Shown here: in pieces, positions 62,432-64,000 of the stretch
Layout: each line of letters begins with the position of its first letter
Numbering within the stretch: position 1 is the first letter of the stretch
Source of the DNA: an uncultured Chloracidobacterium sp.
GTDB taxonomy: Bacteria > Acidobacteriota > Blastocatellia > Pyrinomonadales > Pyrinomonadaceae
Assembly: GCA_937941715.1 (NCBI GenBank)
Contig: CALDGX010000228.1
Coordinates: 5,949-69,948, forward strand
DNA: 64,000 nucleotides
Reading direction: 5' to 3'
The notes under the pieces: generated by a model
The model's input: the letters and a program-made list of their open reading frames with translations, nothing else
What the model was told of the DNA's origin: nothing
The model's database searches: none
Translations under genes and position numbers: made by a program

Positions 62432-62735
62432 AACGCTTCAGATCCACATAGGGAACAGTGATCGCTCCACGGTCGTACTGGACTATTAGTTGCACCCTTC
62501 GGCGATTATGTTGTCGAAGGCAAGAAATTTGCCGCCCAAGCCAAACTGAAATTTTAGATGGGTGCGGGCATCGCGTCAAACGAATGGCGCATCTATCAAG
62601 ATTGAATAACAGCCGTCGCCACTATCAAGACGGAGATTTGTTGACAAACCGCTTAACATCCGCCTAAAACGCGGTATAATTGAGCATTAACGAATAACCC
62701 CGGTCAACGGGGGTTCGCCAGGTGAGGCCGAGAAG
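62432..62735. other. Divergent intergenic region with promoter and leader hairpin
   Basis: No gene is visible in these 304 bases. The right part holds a TATAAT promoter (62652-62680), and a short stem (AACCCCG against CGGGGGTT, about 62696-62715) lies between the predicted start and the ATG at 62736. The left part presumably carries the promoter of the leftward M16/pxp operon; I could not define it. Confidence 0.55.
62652..62680 (+). promoter_or_regulatory. Promoter of the TonB-like gene
   Basis: CTTAAC (62652-62657), 17-base spacer, perfect TATAAT (62675-62680). Predicted start near 62687. A consensus TTGACA also occurs at 62641, but the spacing of 28 is too long for it to be used with this -10. 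Confidence 0.55.
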
Positions 62736-64000
62736 ATGGGAAAAATTGTTAAGTATTGCAGTTCGTGCGACGAAAATTTTGCCGCAAAATTTGGGTTCTG
62801 CCCGAATTGCGGAGCGGCTCTGCAGGCTTTCGAGATGAGTCCGGTTTCGGAGGTGGTCGTCAATGAAACGCCGACGGTCGAGGCTAAGGCGACCCCTGAA
62901 CCGCCGGCACCGGCGATCAACGCCGCCCCTGAACCGCCGGCCATAACAGAGCCGATCGTCGAGGAACCGGTTGTCGAGATGGCGGCCGAAACGCCCGCAC
63001 CTGCTGATACACCGGTTGTCAACGTACCTGTCACTACGCCGGTTTACCAATCGACGAAAACACTTGACGCCGATCGAGGTCCCGTCAGCCTCGAAGACGA
63101 ACACAGCCGATTCGCCCGCGATGGCGGCTTTTACGTTACGGTCATCGAGGAGAAGAATGTCGGGCAGAGAAACTCGCTTCTGGTCGGCACGTTCGGCTTT
63201 ATGATCCTCGCCCTGATCTCAGGGCTGATATTCAATATTTTTAGCAAGGACCTCGACATCGGCGCGATCAATGACGATATCTTTTCGGCAGTTCTGGTCG
63301 ATGACGTCCCGATGACGGTCGAAGAAGAGATCCAGAAAAAGAACAAGGATGACGGCGGCGGCGGCGGAGGTGGCGGCCGTGATGAAAAAGATCCGGCATC
63401 GCAGGGCGATCTGGCCGATCAGTCAAAGACCCCTACGCGTCCGCCCAATGTAAATACGCCGAAATCGGACACTCCGATGCTCGAGACGCCGACGACTGAA
63501 GGAACGATGAAGTTCCCGAAGATCTACGGTAAATGGGGTGATCCCAACGGAGCACCCGGACTGTCGAACGGTCCCGGAACGGGCGGCGGTATCGGCAGCG
63601 GCCGCGGAACCGGACAGGGTAACGGAAATGGAACCGGTGCCGGCAACGGAAACGGTTCGGGTTGGGGTAACGGAAACGGAAACGGCAATGGTGACGGTTC
63701 GGGTGACGGCGACGGCGGCCCGCCTCCGCCTCCGCGTCCGGTCGGGGTTACGGCTCCTTTGAAGATCCTTGCCAAGCCGAAACCGTCATATACGGATTCG
63801 GCCCGTCAAAACCAGGTTCAGGGAACAGTCATACTTCGTGTCACGTTCCTGGCGTCGGGGGCGATCGGCAGTATCTCGCCGGTCAAGGGACTTCCGAACG
63901 GTTTGACCGAGCAGGCGATCGCTGCGGCACGTTCGATCAGGTTTGAGCCCGCTAAATCGAACGGTGTCGGGCAGACGGTGACCAAGCAGGTCGAATACAC
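62736..64000 (+). CDS. Energy transducer TonB-like protein with zinc ribbon (partial)
   Basis: The gene runs off the right edge after 421 complete codons. The cytoplasmic N-terminus is a zinc ribbon (CSSC at residues 8-11, CPNC at 22-25), then a Pro/Glu-rich stretch (repeats of EPPAPAINAAP) and a transmembrane helix (about 148-170). A Gly-rich and Gly/Asn-rich periplasmic spacer (about 275-328) follows, and then a TonB C-terminal domain (ILAKPKPSYTDSARQNQVQG..., with GTVILRVTF). The spacer replaces the usual Pro/Lys span of TonB. It should pass membrane energy to outer-membrane receptors if an ExbB/ExbD pair is available; a stand-alone exbD lies 44 kb to the left. The zinc ribbon on TonB is unusual. 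Confidence 0.85.
   Translation, partial: MGKIVKYCSSCDENFAAKFGFCPNCGAALQAFEMSPVSEVVVNETPTVEAKATPEPPAPAINAAPEPPAITEPIVEEPVVEMAAETPAPADTPVVNVPVTTPVYQSTKTLDADRGPVSLEDEHSRFARDGGFYVTVIEEKNVGQRNSLLVGTFGFMILALISGLIFNIFSKDLDIGAINDDIFSAVLVDDVPMTVEEEIQKKNKDDGGGGGGGGRDEKDPASQGDLADQSKTPTRPPNVNTPKSDTPMLETPTTEGTMKFPKIYGKWGDPNGAPGLSNGPGTGGGIGSGRGTGQGNGNGTGAGNGNGSGWGNGNGNGNGDGSGDGDGGPPPPPRPVGVTAPLKILAKPKPSYTDSARQNQVQGTVILRVTFLASGAIGSISPVKGLPNGLTEQAIAAARSIRFEPAKSNGVGQTVTKQVEY

Noticed and set aside
62641..62646. Consensus TTGACA as the -35 of the TonB-like gene
   Set aside because: It is 28 bases from the TATAAT, too far for a sigma-70 promoter; CTTAAC at 62652 has the right spacing.
62664..63775. Several minus-strand open frames opposite the TonB-like gene
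   Set aside because: Low-complexity Pro/Gly/Arg translations produced by the Gly/Asn- and Pro-rich codons on the plus strand, where a clear zinc ribbon and TonB domain are encoded.

Overview
The window looks like one continuous piece of chromosome from a mid-to-high-GC bacterium, most likely an Acidobacteriota of the Blastocatellia / Pyrinomonadaceae type. That placement is inference. It rests on a VWFA-related secreted protein of the acidobacterial kind, a Ser/Thr kinase with C-terminal TPRs, an ECF sigma factor of the kinase-associated type, very large CARDB and FG-GAP surface proteins, and DAP-type MurE. I see no insertion sequence, prophage, integrase or CRISPR array.

Layout. 1-7.4 kb: small conserved proteins, a short-chain dehydrogenase, a class II phosphodiesterase-like metallo-beta-lactamase, an SLBB export protein, a matrixin-like secreted protease, and a compact three-hairpin RNA at 6620-6704 with its own promoter. 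7.5-23.8 kb: housekeeping genes purD, aroC, rsmD, recG, a queuosine precursor transporter, rpsT, pabB and murE, mixed with an archaemetzincin-like lipoprotein, TPR, DnaJ, ExbD, permease and PilZ genes. 23.8-27.6 kb: tRNA-Leu(UAG), then tig-clpP-clpX. 27.7-32.1 kb: secreted HAF-repeat and CHRD/FG-GAP proteins around an unknown gene. 32.5-41 kb: lon, engB, rho, glgA, purA, an acetyltransferase and tRNA-Lys(UUU).

41-54.9 kb: a transmembrane Ser/Thr kinase diverges from a 3059-residue secreted protein (PD40 propeller, LamG, ten CARDB repeats, IPT, dockerin-like and cohesin-like modules). A VWA protein and an ECF sigma factor converge on it from the other side. This is the most striking accessory locus. 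54.9-62.4 kb: a tightly packed minus-strand operon runs from an apparently inactive M16 peptidase homologue through menG, two Dpp-type permeases and pxpB-pxpC-pxpA to an Nramp-related transporter lacking the usual metal ligands. It reads as uptake and hydrolysis of 5-oxoproline or small peptides. The right edge cuts a TonB-like protein with an N-terminal zinc ribbon.

Regulation. At least five genes (a 55-residue protein, purD, aroC, pabB and a hypothetical gene after lon) have a -10 hexamer ending 6-7 bases before the ATG and no Shine-Dalgarno sequence, which is the arrangement of leaderless transcripts. Others (rpsT, both tRNAs, clpP) have conventional -35/-10 promoters.
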